Shown here: positions 56,686 through 64,000 of the stretch, piece by piece
Numbering within the stretch: the first letter of the stretch is position 1
How the letters are laid out: each line of letters begins with the position of its first letter
NCBI RefSeq assembly: GCF_001279585.1
Contig: NZ_LGEC01000076.1
Span: 1-64,000 of the forward strand
Length of the DNA: 64,000 nucleotides
Reading direction: 5' to 3'
From: Nocardiopsis sp. NRRL B-16309
GTDB taxonomy: Bacteria > Actinomycetota > Actinomycetes > Streptosporangiales > Streptosporangiaceae
Made by a program: the position numbers and the translations under genes
The notes under the pieces: model-generated
Seen by the model: only the letters and a program-made list of their open reading frames with translations
What the model was told of the DNA's origin: nothing
The model's database searches: none

Positions 56686-59127
56686 TCAGCTGCTCTGGGT
56701 GGCGTCGGCGTAGGCCCGGCGCACGTCCGCGCTGGTGACGACGGTCAGGTCCGCCGCGGTCGCCGACGCGCCGACCTCCTGGGAGACCCGCAGGTCGCGG
56801 TGGGAGCTGGCCTTCTCGAACAGCGACCGGGCGAAGCGCCCGTTGCCCAGCTCGTCGATCCATCCCTCCGCGCATACGTGCGCGAAGATGCTGCGCAGGT
56901 CCTCCCTGGCGGTGTCGTCGAAGGCGTCGCCGGTGCCGGCCGCGACAGCTTCGGCGATCTCGGTCAGCTCGTCGGGGCTGTAGGAGGGGAAGCGCACGCG
57001 CACGTTGAACCGCGACGACAGCCCGGCGTTGGAGGCCAGGAAGCGCTCCATCTCGGCCGGGTACCCGGCGAGGACGACCACGAGTCGCGACCGGTCGTCC
57101 TCGGCCCGTTTGAGCAGGGTCTGGATGGCCTCCGCCCCGAACGCGTCGCCGCCGCTGTAGCCGGGGTTGACCAGGGAGTAGGCCTCGTCCACGAACAGGA
57201 CGCCGCCCAGGGCCCGGTCCACCAACCGGTTGGTCTTGAGCGCGGTCGCGCCCAGGTGCTCGCCCACCAGGTCGGCGCGCTGGGCCTCCACGACCTCGGC
57301 CCGGCCCAGCAGGCCGAGCGCGGAGAACACGCGGCCCAGGACCCGGGCCACCGTGGTCTTACCGGTGCCCGGGGGCCCGGTGAAGACGAAGTGGCGCATG
57401 GGCGCCTGGTTGCGCAGCCCCTGCTCCTCTCGGAGCTTGGCCACCCGCAGCTGGGCGACGATGGAACGGACCTGCTCCTTGACCGGCTCCAGGCCGATCA
57501 TGGCGTCGAGTTCGGCCAGCGCCTCCTCGATGCCGGGCGTCTCCCCGAACCCCGGCAGCCGCGCGGTGAGTTCGGCGTGGGCGGTGGTGACGTCGGCGGC
57601 CCGCACGGTGATGAGGTCCTCGGCCTCGGGGCGCGGCGCGGGCGCTCCCCCGTCCACTCCCGCGGTGACCACGCGCACGTCGCGTGCCTGGGCTGCCTTC
57701 TCCACGACCGACCGGGCGTAGCGCCCGTTGCCCAGGTCGTCGACGGCCTCGCGCCGGACCGCCTGGTCGAATCCGTGCCTGAGCGCCCGGGCGGCCTCGG
57801 GGTCGAGGACGTCGCCGCGCTGGGCGACCAGCGACTCCGCGATGCGGGTCAGCTCATCGGCGGTGTAGCTGGGGAAGGTGATGCGCGTGGCGAACCGTGA
57901 GGCCAGGCCGGGGTTGGAGGCCAGGAACGCGTCCATCTCCTTCTCGTAGCCCGCGAGCACGACGACGAGTCGGTCCCGGTCGTCCTCGGCGCGCTTGAGC
58001 AGGGTCTGCACGGCCTCGTTGCCGAACCGGTCGGCCTGTCCGTCGCCCTCGTTGACCAGGGAGTAGGCCTCGTCGATGAACAGGACCCCGCCCAGGGCCC
58101 GGTCGACCAGCTCGTTGGTCTTGATGGCGGTCGCGCCCAGGTACTCCCCCACCAGGTCCGCGCGCTGGGCCTCCACGACCCGGGAGGTGGGCAGCAGGCC
58201 GAAGGAGTGGAAGATCGTGGCGAGTGTGCGCGCCACGCTGGTCTTGCCGGTACCGGGCGGCCCGGAGAAGACCAGGTGGCGCAGCGGCCGTTCGACGGGG
58301 AACCCGGCGTCGGCGCGCAGCCGGGCGGCCTCGATGGAAGCGGCGATCCCGCGGACCTGCTGCTTGACCGGGTCGAGGCCGATCATGTCCTCCAGTTCGG
58401 CCAGCGCCTGGTCCACGGGGACCGGGTCCCCGTCCTCGGCGCCGCCGCCGTCGCGGCCTCGGGTGGGGCGGGGCACGCCGTCCGTGCGGGCGCGGACCGG
58501 ACGGGCGGCGGTCGGCGCCGCGCGTCGGGCGGTCGGGGAGGAGTCGGCCGTGCGCCGGTCGTCGGCGGCCTTGGTGATCTGGCGGGAGGCGGCCAGCCGC
58601 CACAGCACGCAGGCCCCGGCGGCGGCGTACAGCAGGGCCACGCCCCAGGCTGCGGACACCGGTTCCACGACCATCCCGACCAGGGCCAGCGAGAACCCGG
58701 CGATCAGGCCGGCGGTGAGGGCGAGCGCCGCGGTGTGCCAGGCGGGGAACTCACGGACGCGGGACGCCGCGAGCACGACGAGCAGGGGAACCGGCACCAG
58801 GAGAAGCACGACCGGTTCGCCGGGGAGGGGGATCTGGAAGAGCGGCACGGTCACCGACAGCCACACCACGCACACCAGCACGGTGACGAAGGTGTCGACC
58901 GACCGCATCAGCGCGGCCAGGACCATGAGCAGCAGGAGTGTGCCCGTGACCGTTCCCAGCACGCTGCCGCCCAGGGTCACCGTGACGACGGCGACGACGG
59001 TGCACAGGACCAGCGCCGCCACCAGGCGGCGGCCCAGGGGCACCCGGTGGTACAGGACCCGCAGCCTGTCGAGTCCGGAGGAGCGCCCCGGTTCCGTGGC
59101 GGCGGCCGAGCGCGTGTCCCGGGTCAT
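56686..59127 (-). CDS. membrane-anchored protein with two CbxX/CfqX-type AAA+ modules
   Basis: The product has 813 residues. About residues 28-180 contain five or six membrane segments (RLVAALVLCTVVAVVTVTLG, VVLLLVPVPLLVVLAASRV, WGVALLYAAAGACVLWRLAA). After a charged linker come two similar AAA+ modules. The first has DMIGLDPVKQQVRGIAASIE, FSGPPGTGKTSVARTLATIF, GGVLFIDEAYSLVNEGDGQA. The second has AMIGLEPVKEQVRSIVAQLR, FTGPPGTGKTTVARVLGRVF, GGVLFVDEAYSLVNPGYSGG. Both keep Walker A, Walker B and the arginine region. Relatives include CbxX rubisco activases, SpoVK and EccA of type VII secretion. The substrate remodelled here is unknown. ATG 59125-59127 has AGGAAGGGG upstream. Confidence 0.88.
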   Translation of the reverse strand: MTRDTRSAAATEPGRSSGLDRLRVLYHRVPLGRRLVAALVLCTVVAVVTVTLGGSVLGTVTGTLLLLMVLAALMRSVDTFVTVLVCVVWLSVTVPLFQIPLPGEPVVLLLVPVPLLVVLAASRVREFPAWHTAALALTAGLIAGFSLALVGMVVEPVSAAWGVALLYAAAGACVLWRLAASRQITKAADDRRTADSSPTARRAAPTAARPVRARTDGVPRPTRGRDGGGAEDGDPVPVDQALAELEDMIGLDPVKQQVRGIAASIEAARLRADAGFPVERPLRHLVFSGPPGTGKTSVARTLATIFHSFGLLPTSRVVEAQRADLVGEYLGATAIKTNELVDRALGGVLFIDEAYSLVNEGDGQADRFGNEAVQTLLKRAEDDRDRLVVVLAGYEKEMDAFLASNPGLASRFATRITFPSYTADELTRIAESLVAQRGDVLDPEAARALRHGFDQAVRREAVDDLGNGRYARSVVEKAAQARDVRVVTAGVDGGAPAPRPEAEDLITVRAADVTTAHAELTARLPGFGETPGIEEALAELDAMIGLEPVKEQVRSIVAQLRVAKLREEQGLRNQAPMRHFVFTGPPGTGKTTVARVLGRVFSALGLLGRAEVVEAQRADLVGEHLGATALKTNRLVDRALGGVLFVDEAYSLVNPGYSGGDAFGAEAIQTLLKRAEDDRSRLVVVLAGYPAEMERFLASNAGLSSRFNVRVRFPSYSPDELTEIAEAVAAGTGDAFDDTAREDLRSIFAHVCAEGWIDELGNGRFARSLFEKASSHRDLRVSQEVGASATAADLTVVTSADVRRAYADATQSS

Positions 59128-59318
59128 ATGGCCCCTTCCTGCGTGGGGGTTCGTGGGCGGTCGGCTCTCCGGGGCGGGGTGGCGGGGGCCGAACGGCGTC
59201 GGGGGGCCGACGTCCACAGGCACAGCTTTGCCCCCAGTGGGGCCGGATGTCCAGTGCGGGGCGGCGTGTCGGCGCGCCCCGCCGGGCGCTCCGGGCGCCG
59301 ACGAGCCCTGCGCCCGGG

Positions 59319-60011
59319 TCAGAGCAGGGGCAGCTGGCCGTCGGGAACGGGACGCGCCTTGCGCAGGTGGCGCCACTTGGGCAGGTCGTCGAGGTAGGAC
59401 CAGCTCATCCGGTGGTGCGCGGTCGGCCCGAGTTCGGCCAGGGCCGCGCGGTGGACGGGCGAGGGGTAGCCGACGCCGCTCTCGAACCCGTAGGCGGGGT
59501 GCTCCCCGGCCAGGTCGGCCATGAGCGCGTCGCGGTGCACCTTGGCCAGGATCGCGGCCGCCGCGACGCTGATGCAGGTCAGATCACCCTTGACCTGGGT
59601 GCGGACCCGCCAGGGACGGCCGATGAAGTCGTGTTTGCCGTCGAGGATGACGGCGTCGGGACGGGTGGAGAGCGATCCGAGGGCGCGGTGCGCGGCCCGG
59701 CGCAGGGCCTCGGTCATGCCGACCTCGTCGATCTCGGCCGGCTCAGACCAGCCGAAGGCGTGGTCGGCGACCCAGGGGCGCAGCTGCTCGGCGAGGGAGG
59801 TGCGGCGTCTGGGAGTGAGCCGCTTGGAGTCGGTGAGTCCGGGCGGCGGGTCCCCGACCCCCGCGACGGCCGCGCAGACCAGCAGGGGGCCGGCCCAGGC
59901 TCCGCGCCCGACCTCGTCGACCCCGGCGATCAGCCGGGCGCCGCGGGCGCGCAGCTCCTCCTCCACCTCGAACGTGGGCGCGGGGACGGCGGATTCAGCG
60001 GAGGTCGACAC
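59319..60011 (-). CDS. rnhB: ribonuclease HII
   Basis: The 230-residue protein has the family signature LIAGVDEVGRGAWAGPLLVC (catalytic Asp-Glu), GLTDSKRLTPRRR, AVILDGKHDFIG (Asp), ISVAAAAILAKVHRDALMAD (Asp) and YGFESGVGYPSPVHRAALAE. It removes misincorporated ribonucleotides and RNA primers from DNA. The start is GTG 60009-60011. A pair of direct repeats lies just upstream of the start, on the far side from the stop. Confidence 0.95.
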   Translation of the reverse strand: MSTSAESAVPAPTFEVEEELRARGARLIAGVDEVGRGAWAGPLLVCAAVAGVGDPPPGLTDSKRLTPRRRTSLAEQLRPWVADHAFGWSEPAEIDEVGMTEALRRAAHRALGSLSTRPDAVILDGKHDFIGRPWRVRTQVKGDLTCISVAAAAILAKVHRDALMADLAGEHPAYGFESGVGYPSPVHRAALAELGPTAHHRMSWSYLDDLPKWRHLRKARPVPDGQLPLL

Positions 60012-60041
60012 GGCTCCACCCTAAGCCCGCCCGCCGCCCAC

Positions 60042-60193
60042 CATCGCCCACCGGGGGCTCCGCAAAGGGTGGGCTACCGCCCTCAACCGACACCCACCGG
60101 CGCGGCCCCACCCGCCCGTCACCCTCCATCGCCCACCGGGGGCTCCGCCAAAGGGCGGGCCACCACCCTCAACCGACACCCACCGGCGCGGCC
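60042..60193. repeat. two imperfect direct repeats of 66-67 nt
   Basis: Copy one is 60042-60107 and copy two is 60127-60193. Both run from CATCGCCCACCGGGGGCTCC through CCTCAACCGACACCCACCGG to CGCGGCC. They differ by one extra C and three single-base changes. They lie between rnhB (leftward) and the membrane protein at 60330, in the rnhB promoter area. Neither copy forms a strong hairpin. Confidence 0.85.
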
Positions 60194-60329
60194 GGGCGCG
60201 GGGGTGCTTCCGCGTGAATCGGGAGACCATTGCGCGACTCACCGTGCGCGACGATCGTGCATGCGTCGTCACGTTCGGTAGTTTCCGCTTGTCGAACCAG
60301 CCGTGCCGGGCCCTCCGGAGGACATGGAC

Positions 60330-60917
60330 ATGCAGCGCTCCACGCCGTACCCCCGGCCCCGGCCGGGCGTGCTCCGGATGCTCCGGGGCCGCCTCTACGA
60401 CGTGGTGTCCACCGTCACCCGCGTGGGCGTGGGCGCGATGTTCGCCGAGTACGGGCTCGCACTGCGCGGCCGCGGGCCGCTGGTGGCCGAGCACCTGGCC
60501 GCGTCGGGGGTCCCCGCCGCCGCCCTGGTCGCCGCGCTCCTTCCGGCCGTCCTCGTGGCGCTGTCGATCTCCTTCGCCGTGGGCCTGCTCACGTGGATGG
60601 TGGGGCCGCTGCTGGCCTCGGCCGCCGTGGTGGGGGCGCTCGCGGCCGGAACCCAGGAGGCGGCACCGTTCGGTTCGTGGGCGGCGACAGGGCTGGTCAC
60701 GGCCGTGTGCGTGCTCATGGCGGTGGGCGGCGGCCGGTGGTCGTGGGACTACCTCGTTCTGGCTCCGAGGGTGCCGCGGCCCGCTTCCGCACCCCGTCCT
60801 GCCCCGGGGGCGGTTTCCGTCGCCGACCGCGCCGATTCCGCCCGTCGCCCCGAACACGCTCCGCCGCTGCTCTATCCTGTCGGTGAGGCCGCGCTTCGAC
60901 GGCCGCATCAACTCTGA
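60330..60917 (+). CDS. DoxX-like small membrane protein
   Basis: The product has 195 residues and about four membrane segments: VSTVTRVGVGAMFAEYGLAL, ALVAALLPAVLVALSISFAV, LLTWMVGPLLASAAVVGALA and ATGLVTAVCVLMAVGGGRWS, followed by WDYLVLAP. The G-GRWSWD ending of the fourth segment resembles DoxX-family proteins, but similarity is moderate. The last 45 residues are a Pro/Arg-rich tail. ATG 60330 is chosen because GGAGG (60317-60321) sits eight bases before it; ATG 60324 is too close. The function is unknown. Confidence 0.7.
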   Translation: MQRSTPYPRPRPGVLRMLRGRLYDVVSTVTRVGVGAMFAEYGLALRGRGPLVAEHLAASGVPAAALVAALLPAVLVALSISFAVGLLTWMVGPLLASAAVVGALAAGTQEAAPFGSWAATGLVTAVCVLMAVGGGRWSWDYLVLAPRVPRPASAPRPAPGAVSVADRADSARRPEHAPPLLYPVGEAALRRPHQL

Positions 60918-60990
60918 CCCGGCCCCTGCGCGCCCCGCTGCGTGCCCTCGGGCCGCGTCCACCCGACATGGATTCGGTGGGGGGAACATC

Positions 60991-61659
60991 ATGTCCGCCG
61001 CTGCCTCCGATCCCGCTTCCGAGGGGTCTGTGGCCAAACTGATCGCGATGGCGGAGAAGCCGACGCCGGGTCAGCGCCTGATCAGCTGGGCCTCCCGACC
61101 GCCCGGACGGCTCTACATCCCCGCGTGCACGGTGGCAGGGCTGGTGCTGCTCTATGAGGACAGCGTCCCTGGCGGCCACCTCCCCTCGTTCCTCGTCGGC
61201 TTGGGCGCCGGCCTGCTCCTGGCCGGGATGGGCGCGCTCCGCCTGGGCATCGCGCTCGCCGTCGCGCGTCCGATGATCCGTTACTACTGGCTGCGCTGGG
61301 TGTCCGCACCGATCATCGCGGCCCTGGCCCTGGGGCTCTCCGTCGCCGACGTTCCCCTCCAGGCGAGGGTCGGTGCCTCGGCCGACGACCTGCTCGCGCT
61401 CGCCGGTGAGGTCCAGGACCCCACGACCATCCCGCGCAACGGTGAGTGGACCGGCCTGTACCCGGTGCACAGTGTGGGCAGCGGCGTGGGGACGGGCGAG
61501 GAGATCTCCTACTTCGCCATCGAGGGCGCGGGCCTGCTGAGCCAGTCCGGTCTGGCCCACAGCCCCGAGGAGATCCCCGAGGGCGTGTTCGTGCCCGGGC
61601 ACGGCTCGAAGGTCTACGAGCACGTGAGCGGCGACTGGTACGTCTGGGTCGACCACTAG
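60991..61659 (+). CDS. uncharacterised membrane protein (222 residues)
   Basis: I recognise no family. The N-terminal cytoplasmic part (1-35) is followed by membrane segments LYIPACTVAGLVLLYEDSVP, FLVGLGAGLLLAGMGALRLG and WVSAPIIAALALGLSVADVP. A C-terminal outside domain (about 125-222) has YPVHSVGSGVGTGEEISYFA, GLLSQSGLAHSPEEIPEGVF and ends DWYVWVDH, as if a small beta fold. ATG 60991 follows GGGGGGAACATC. It is 73 bases past the DoxX-like gene. Confidence 0.72.
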   Translation: MSAAASDPASEGSVAKLIAMAEKPTPGQRLISWASRPPGRLYIPACTVAGLVLLYEDSVPGGHLPSFLVGLGAGLLLAGMGALRLGIALAVARPMIRYYWLRWVSAPIIAALALGLSVADVPLQARVGASADDLLALAGEVQDPTTIPRNGEWTGLYPVHSVGSGVGTGEEISYFAIEGAGLLSQSGLAHSPEEIPEGVFVPGHGSKVYEHVSGDWYVWVDH

Positions 61660-61994
61660 CGACCGAGTTCCGGGGCCTCGGTGTTCTGCTGGGTCGTTGT
61701 CCTTCCGGACCACTGGGGCCCGGGCGGTCGCGCGCCCCTGAGCGGACCGCCGGCGGCCCGGGCTGGTCGATGGGTCCACGCCCCCCCGCGCGTCCGTGAG
61801 TCGGGCGGTCGGCCTCTGGCCCGACGGAAACCTCCCGCCCCACGGGGCCGGGCTCCTGGTGTGCTCTGGAAGCGGCCTTTGCCGAGGGCTGTGTCGTTCA
61901 CGTACTGCTCTCACCTTGGACCTGTACACCTGGTGTCCATCCCCCCGGAGGGACCCCCCGTCCCTGCCGAAGGCCAATGCTGAGGAGCGGATCC
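61660..61994. other. intergenic, no gene seen
   Basis: The 335 bases show no consistent coding bias. The part at 61890-61930 is less GC-rich (TCACGTACTGCTCTCACCTTG) and may hold the promoter of the following small gene. Confidence 0.4.
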
Positions 61995-62186
61995 ATGCGG
62001 GAGTTCATGCTCACCCTCCACCTGCGCATCCACGACTCGCTGACCGCGCTGCGCCGGGCGCACGCGGTGGGCGACGAGGACCTGGCCAACGCCCAGGTCG
62101 GGGAGATCGAGGACCTGGTGGAGATCGCGGCCCGGAACGGGATCGACATCGGAGCGGGCTACGCGGCCCTCTCCCCCACGGGCTGA
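61995..62186 (+). CDS. small helical protein (63 residues), unknown
   Basis: The protein reads MREFMLTLHLRIHDSLTALR, RAHAVGDEDLANAQVGEIED, LVEIAARNGIDIGAGYAAL. It is two amphipathic helices with a short tail and has full host codon bias. ATG 61995 has GAGGAG nine bases before it; ATG 61977 would swallow that RBS. It is convergent with the SPFH gene, with a 73-base gap. I do not recognise a family. Confidence 0.65.
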   Translation: MREFMLTLHLRIHDSLTALRRAHAVGDEDLANAQVGEIEDLVEIAARNGIDIGAGYAALSPTG

Positions 62187-62191
62187 GGAAG

Positions 62192-62239
62192 CCGCGCCGC
62201 ACACGAGGGCCCGCGACCGTCCAAACGGTCGCGGGCCCT
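62192..62239. terminator. hairpin between the small helical gene and SPFH gene
   Basis: CGAGGGCCCGCGACCGT and its near-complement ACGGTCGCGGGCCCTCG (62202-62241 region) pair almost perfectly around TCCAA, forming a bidirectional terminator in the 73-base convergent gap. Confidence 0.7.
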
Positions 62240-62259
62240 CGTGCTCGCACTGCGGCGGA

Positions 62260-63720
62260 TCAGCGGCGGCCGCTCTGGCCGTACCCCTCACCGCGCTCGA
62301 ACTGCTGGCGCATCGCGGACTCCTGCTGGCGCTGGTACTCCTCCGCCAGATCCTGCTGGCGCCCGGCGGCAGCGGCGACCGAGCCCCGCACCGAGTCCAC
62401 GGCCTCCTGCGCGTTCGCACCCGAGGCCAGGGACCGACGGGAGCCGCCCGAGCCGTTCATCATCTGGGGCAGAAGCTGGGCGGTGAGCAGTGTCGACAGC
62501 GCCGAGCTGTCGCCCGCGCCCTCCTCGGTCTGCACCACGACCGGGCGCGGCGCATGCTCGGCCAGGGTGGCGCCGACGTCCAGGCGGCGCCGGGCCAGCT
62601 CGTACTCCAGCACCGCGCGGTTGTCGCGGTAGGCCGTGGCCAGGCGCTGCTGCGCCTTGGCCTCGTTCTCCGCGGCGACCAGGTCGGCCCGGCCGCGCGT
62701 CTCGATCTCGTAGCGCACCCGCTGCGCCTCGGTCTCCTGCTCCTCCAGCATCTGCGCCACGTCCTTGCGCGCCTTGTTCAGGGAGGCGCTGACCTCGACG
62801 ATCTTCGCGTCACGGGTCTTCTTGGAGCGCTCGATGTCCATGAGCAGGGTGTCGATGCGGCGCTTGCGCGTCAGCTCCCACTCCTGCTCGTAGGCGACGA
62901 GTTCCTTGGCGACCCGCTCCCGCGTGGCCAGGTGCTGCTGGTACTGGTTGGGCAGCTGGACGTCGGGGATGTTGCAGCCGGTGATGCGCACACCGTACTT
63001 CTCCAGCATGTTGTTGAGCAGGCGGCGCATGTCCTCGACGTTGGATCCGCGCAGGTCGTAGGCGGACTCGGTGTTCACCTGGCGGCTGCGCTGGCGGATG
63101 GCGTCCTGCACGGCACTGGAGAGCACCAGGTCGAAGTTGCTCGCGCCGATGATCGTGACGAACCGGATCGGGTCCATGATCTGGAACTTGAGGAAGAACT
63201 CGATCGACTTCAGCGGCACGTTCTCCCGCGTGGGGCACGCCAGGACCGGTGCGGTGTAGGGGATCTCCGTGCGGGTGTCCACCACGAAGTCCACCCGCGA
63301 CCACGGGTGCCACAGGTAGTGGCGGCCCGGGCCGATCGGCTTCACGATCGCTCCGTACTTGGTGAGGATGCCGTGCGTGCCCTCCTCGATCTCCACGATC
63401 GAGCCCCGCCACCACCAGAGTCCGGCGACGATGATGCTCAGCAGGCCCACGAGCAGCGTGGGGATGGACAGCGCGGTGTAGGTGAACTCCGTGACCGTGT
63501 TGCCCGCGGTCACGGAGTTGATGGTCATCATCAGCGCGGAGGTGAGGGCGAACAGTCCGAACCAGACCAGGACGGTCCAGCGCAGTCCGCGGGTGTCGCG
63601 CGGGATGACGACGGGAACGATGGCTCCCTGGTCACCGCCGCGCAGCAGCCCGGCCAGGTCGCCCCAGGACGCGAGGGACTCCTTGATGCTGGAGCCGCCG
63701 CCGGTGTTTGACTGGCTCAT
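62260..63720 (-). CDS. SPFH (band 7/prohibitin-like) membrane protein
   Basis: The product has 486 residues. Two membrane segments lie near the N-terminus (LVWFGLFALTSALMMTINSV and LSIPTLLVGLLSIIVAGLWW). The SPFH domain (about 105-290) has EEGTHGILTKYGAIVKPIGP, GRHYLWHPWSRVDFVVDTRT and RLLNNMLEKYGVRITGCNIP. A long charged coiled coil follows (about 260-400: AKELVAYEQEWELTRKRRID, then NKARKDVAQMLEEQETEAQR), with a Gln/Arg-rich tail. SPFH proteins form rings that organise membrane domains and nearby proteases. ATG 63720 follows directly on the upstream gene's TAG, so the two are one operon. Confidence 0.9.
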   Translation of the reverse strand: MSQSNTGGGSSIKESLASWGDLAGLLRGGDQGAIVPVVIPRDTRGLRWTVLVWFGLFALTSALMMTINSVTAGNTVTEFTYTALSIPTLLVGLLSIIVAGLWWWRGSIVEIEEGTHGILTKYGAIVKPIGPGRHYLWHPWSRVDFVVDTRTEIPYTAPVLACPTRENVPLKSIEFFLKFQIMDPIRFVTIIGASNFDLVLSSAVQDAIRQRSRQVNTESAYDLRGSNVEDMRRLLNNMLEKYGVRITGCNIPDVQLPNQYQQHLATRERVAKELVAYEQEWELTRKRRIDTLLMDIERSKKTRDAKIVEVSASLNKARKDVAQMLEEQETEAQRVRYEIETRGRADLVAAENEAKAQQRLATAYRDNRAVLEYELARRRLDVGATLAEHAPRPVVVQTEEGAGDSSALSTLLTAQLLPQMMNGSGGSRRSLASGANAQEAVDSVRGSVAAAAGRQQDLAEEYQRQQESAMRQQFERGEGYGQSGRR

Positions 63721-64000
63721 CTACTGACCTCCCTGGATCGGGCCGGGACCCTCGGGGCCGCGCTGCGACCACGGCGGCAGGGGCGGGTCCTGGTGGGGGT
63801 GGGCGGGGCCGCCGGGCGGCGGGGCGTCCGCGGGTGCCTGGCCCTGGTCGGACTCGGGAGCGGCCTCGGACAGGCGCTCGTCGATGGCCTGCTCGGAGAC
63901 CGACTGGCGGATCTCCTCCACGAGGTCCTCGCCCGGGTCCTCGCTGCCGGGACGCTTGGCCTTGGTGTCGGCGTCCTCGACCAGCGCGCGGATCTCCTGC
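63721..64000 (-). CDS. upstream partner of the SPFH gene, C-terminal fragment (partial)
   Basis: About 92 codons are in the window, running off the right edge. The visible part is acidic and helical (ALVEDADTKAKRPGSEDPGE, LVEEIRQSVSEQAIDERLSE) and ends with a Pro/Gly/His-rich tail. Its TAG is directly followed by the SPFH start codon, so the two are coupled. SPFH genes of this kind often come in pairs; this could be the C-terminus of a second SPFH protein, but the diagnostic domain lies outside the window. Confidence 0.7.
   Translation of the reverse strand, partial: QEIRALVEDADTKAKRPGSEDPGEDLVEEIRQSVSEQAIDERLSEAAPESDQGQAPADAPPPGGPAHPHQDPPLPPWSQRGPEGPGPIQGGQ

Noticed and set aside
1..64000. 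CRISPR array, tRNA, rRNA, insertion sequence or prophage
   Set aside because: I looked for regularly spaced repeats, tRNA T-arm sequences such as GGTTCGAATCC, transposase motifs and integrase signatures and saw none. The only direct repeats are the pairs at 1481-1532 and 60042-60193.

Overview
The window is high-GC DNA from an actinomycete. Third codon positions are almost always G or C, GTG and TTG starts are common, and the gene content is actinobacterial: a principal sigma factor with a Lys/Ala-rich N-terminus, DUF3145, DUF5998, DUF397, a Zur-type set of zinc-free ribosomal proteins, and two-module CbxX-type AAA proteins. A perfect TGGGAGCGCTCCCA operator (CelR/CebR type) suggests a relative of Nocardiopsis or Thermobifida. 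That genus-level placement is inference. The window looks chromosomal. I see no rRNA, tRNA, CRISPR array, insertion sequence or integrase.

Layout. 1-2 kb: the start of a GH13 glucosidase, an SCO6745-family protein and a broken cyclophilin-like gene. 2-4.6 kb: a secreted PL11 rhamnogalacturonan lyase. 4.6-6.6 kb: a Zur-type box followed by a CobW-like protein and S18, L28 and S14 variants. 6.8-8.5 kb: a MOSC protein coupled to a 2Fe-2S reductase. 8.7-10.3 kb: a divergent LysE-type exporter and its LysR regulator. 10.4-16.6 kb: methyltransferase, LLM oxidoreductase, PEBP protein, a coupled ATP-grasp/IMPase pair, DUF1707 and DUF3145. 16.8-20.5 kb: an ECF sigma factor with an eroded region 4, a small beta-rich protein, and a TPR-CHAT putative protease. 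This is the most unusual system in the window. 20.5-27 kb: metallohydrolase, enoyl-CoA hydratase, DUF5998, a GNAT/acyl-CoA synthetase fusion and a PfkB kinase.

27.3-32.5 kb is an accessory stretch with less extreme codon bias. It holds cutA, a frameshifted HD-domain gene, an APH-like kinase, an intact DUF397 gene beside a deleted XRE regulator, two GHKL ATPases and two unknown proteins. 32.5-34.7 kb: a RecQ helicase fused to a phosphoribosyltransferase-like domain. 34.8-37.7 kb: a secreted GH81 beta-1,3-glucanase under the CelR-type palindrome.

37.9-56.5 kb is core chromosome: parC, beta-carbonic anhydrase, a TPR protein, a Cds1-like desulfhydrase, parE, DUF7455, GNAT, yaaA, an NTF2-like protein, the principal sigma factor, a PAS-GAF-PP2C phosphatase, two poorly known proteins, a tyrosine phosphatase and a sugar nucleotidyltransferase. 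56.7-64 kb: a membrane protein with two AAA modules, RNase HII, a pair of 66-nt direct repeats, small membrane proteins and an SPFH gene pair that runs off the end.

Strong GC-rich hairpins lie after many genes, including 16-bp perfect stems at 8538-8573 and 42716-42752. They punctuate the convergent gene pairs.
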